Source: Prevotella sp.
GTDB lineage: Bacteria; Bacteroidota; Bacteroidia; Bacteroidales; Bacteroidaceae
Direction of reading: 5' to 3'
Length of the DNA: 50,823 nucleotides
NCBI GenBank assembly: GCA_017417465.1
Contig: JAFPZD010000099.1
Location: forward strand, 1-50,823
Shown here one piece after another: positions 50,654-50,823 of this stretch (its first letter is position 1; each line of letters starts with the position of its first letter). The position numbers were made by a program, and so were the translations under genes. The notes beneath the pieces are model-generated. The model searched no databases and had not been told where the DNA came from. It saw nothing but the letters and a program-made list of their open reading frames with translations.

Positions 50654-50823
50654 GGGCAAGTTTCGCAAGTTCTGTGCATGTTTCGCAAGTTCTGCACAGC
50701 CGATGCCGTAGGCATCAGACAAGGTTCTTCGCGAAGCGAAGCGTCGCAAGCGCCGAGCGGCCACCCATTGAAATGGCTGGTAGCAGGGGGCGGTGTAACG
50801 AGCGTGCCGTAGGTACGCGACAA
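50654..50823. repeat. REP-like interspersed palindromic repeat, copy B (runs off the end)
   Basis: TTTCGCAAGTTCTG occurs twice (50661 and 50681) before the 43-base block shared with 23329-23371. GAAGCGAAGCGTCGCAAGCG and a CATTGAAATGGCTGG palindrome follow, then the 24-base block shared with 23416-23439. The minus-strand frame of 71 codons here is repeat-derived. By analogy with copy A, the right hairpin should lie just beyond the window. Confidence 0.7.

Noticed and set aside
50608-50823. 71-codon minus-strand gene at the window end
   Set aside because: It coincides with REP-like repeat copy B, which has hairpin structure and a non-coding twin at 23326.
1-50823. tRNA, rRNA, tmRNA or classical riboswitch
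   Set aside because: Scanning the gaps showed no cloverleaf with conserved TTCGA loop and CCA-type end, no rRNA sequence and no riboswitch core I could recognise; absence is not proven without covariance models.

Overview
The window reads as a chromosomal segment from a Prevotella-like member of the Bacteroidales. The evidence is: promoters of the Bacteroidetes type (TTTG, about 19-20 bases, TAnnTTTG); start codons preceded by A-rich leaders instead of Shine-Dalgarno sites; SusC/SusD, FecR and TlpA/DUF4369 families; a BspA-like surface protein; a secreted protein whose C-terminal tail resembles a type IX sorting signal; and the gene order rpsL-rpsG-fusA-rpsJ without tuf. No rRNA, tRNA, CRISPR array, complete transposon or prophage was seen.

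Layout. 1-3350: the tail of an unrecognised gene, a large secreted multidomain protein and a small acidic-tailed peptide. 3417-6581: a Xaa-Pro aminopeptidase (M24B) and a DUF3298-type lipoprotein. 6597-12271: a DUF853/HerA-like ATPase followed by what looks like a partner-switching signalling operon: a Cache-PP2C-HATPase protein, a stand-alone STAS protein, and a STAS domain fused to an APH-like kinase. 12260-13537: a gene-free convergent interval packed with repeats. 13536-20765: a minus-strand RDD gene and, divergently, SpoIIM-like, membrane protein, DUF4129, DUF4350, MoxR and DUF58 genes, a known Bacteroidetes envelope-type cluster. 20786-24752: DUF3467, a minus-strand TlpA lipoprotein, an amidase remnant and an AAA ATPase. 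24809-38456: an ECF sigma / FecR anti-sigma / SusC-SusD locus that carries a DsbD-alpha-like protein, DUF4843 and PKD-like lipoproteins and two TlpA proteins, but no glycoside hydrolase. 38581-38921: a second repeat-rich convergent interval. 38930-40006: a fourth TlpA protein on the minus strand. 40292-44375: the str operon. 44378-46326: an AAA/PD-(D/E)XK protein behind a triplicated promoter. 46540-50388: a BspA-like LRR / InlB-repeat / dockerin protein. 50389-50823: hairpins and the start of a REP-like repeat.

How the genes work together. The sigma factor and FecR protein, with the STN-bearing SusC receptor, fit an outer-membrane to sigma-factor relay controlling a transport locus whose periplasmic arm is redox-active. 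The phosphatase, STAS and STAS-kinase proteins fit a second, phosphorylation-based relay sensing an extracytoplasmic ligand through a Cache domain. MoxR, DUF58 and neighbours are probably an envelope assembly module.

The most unusual feature is repeat architecture. Two distant convergent intergenic regions each carry a tandem array of related 21-bp units beside strong hairpins that share an AAAAACATCC-like foot; one is followed by a second array of 22-bp units, each with a TTACGnnnCGTAA palindrome. Degenerate repeats of about 7 bp fill many operon-internal spacers, and the same kind of sequence sits in frame inside conserved genes (pepP-like, FecR; a related C/G-rich palindrome in DUF58). At least three further interspersed palindromic families recur. 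These, the STAS-kinase fusion cassette and the triplicated promoter are the parts most worth following up.
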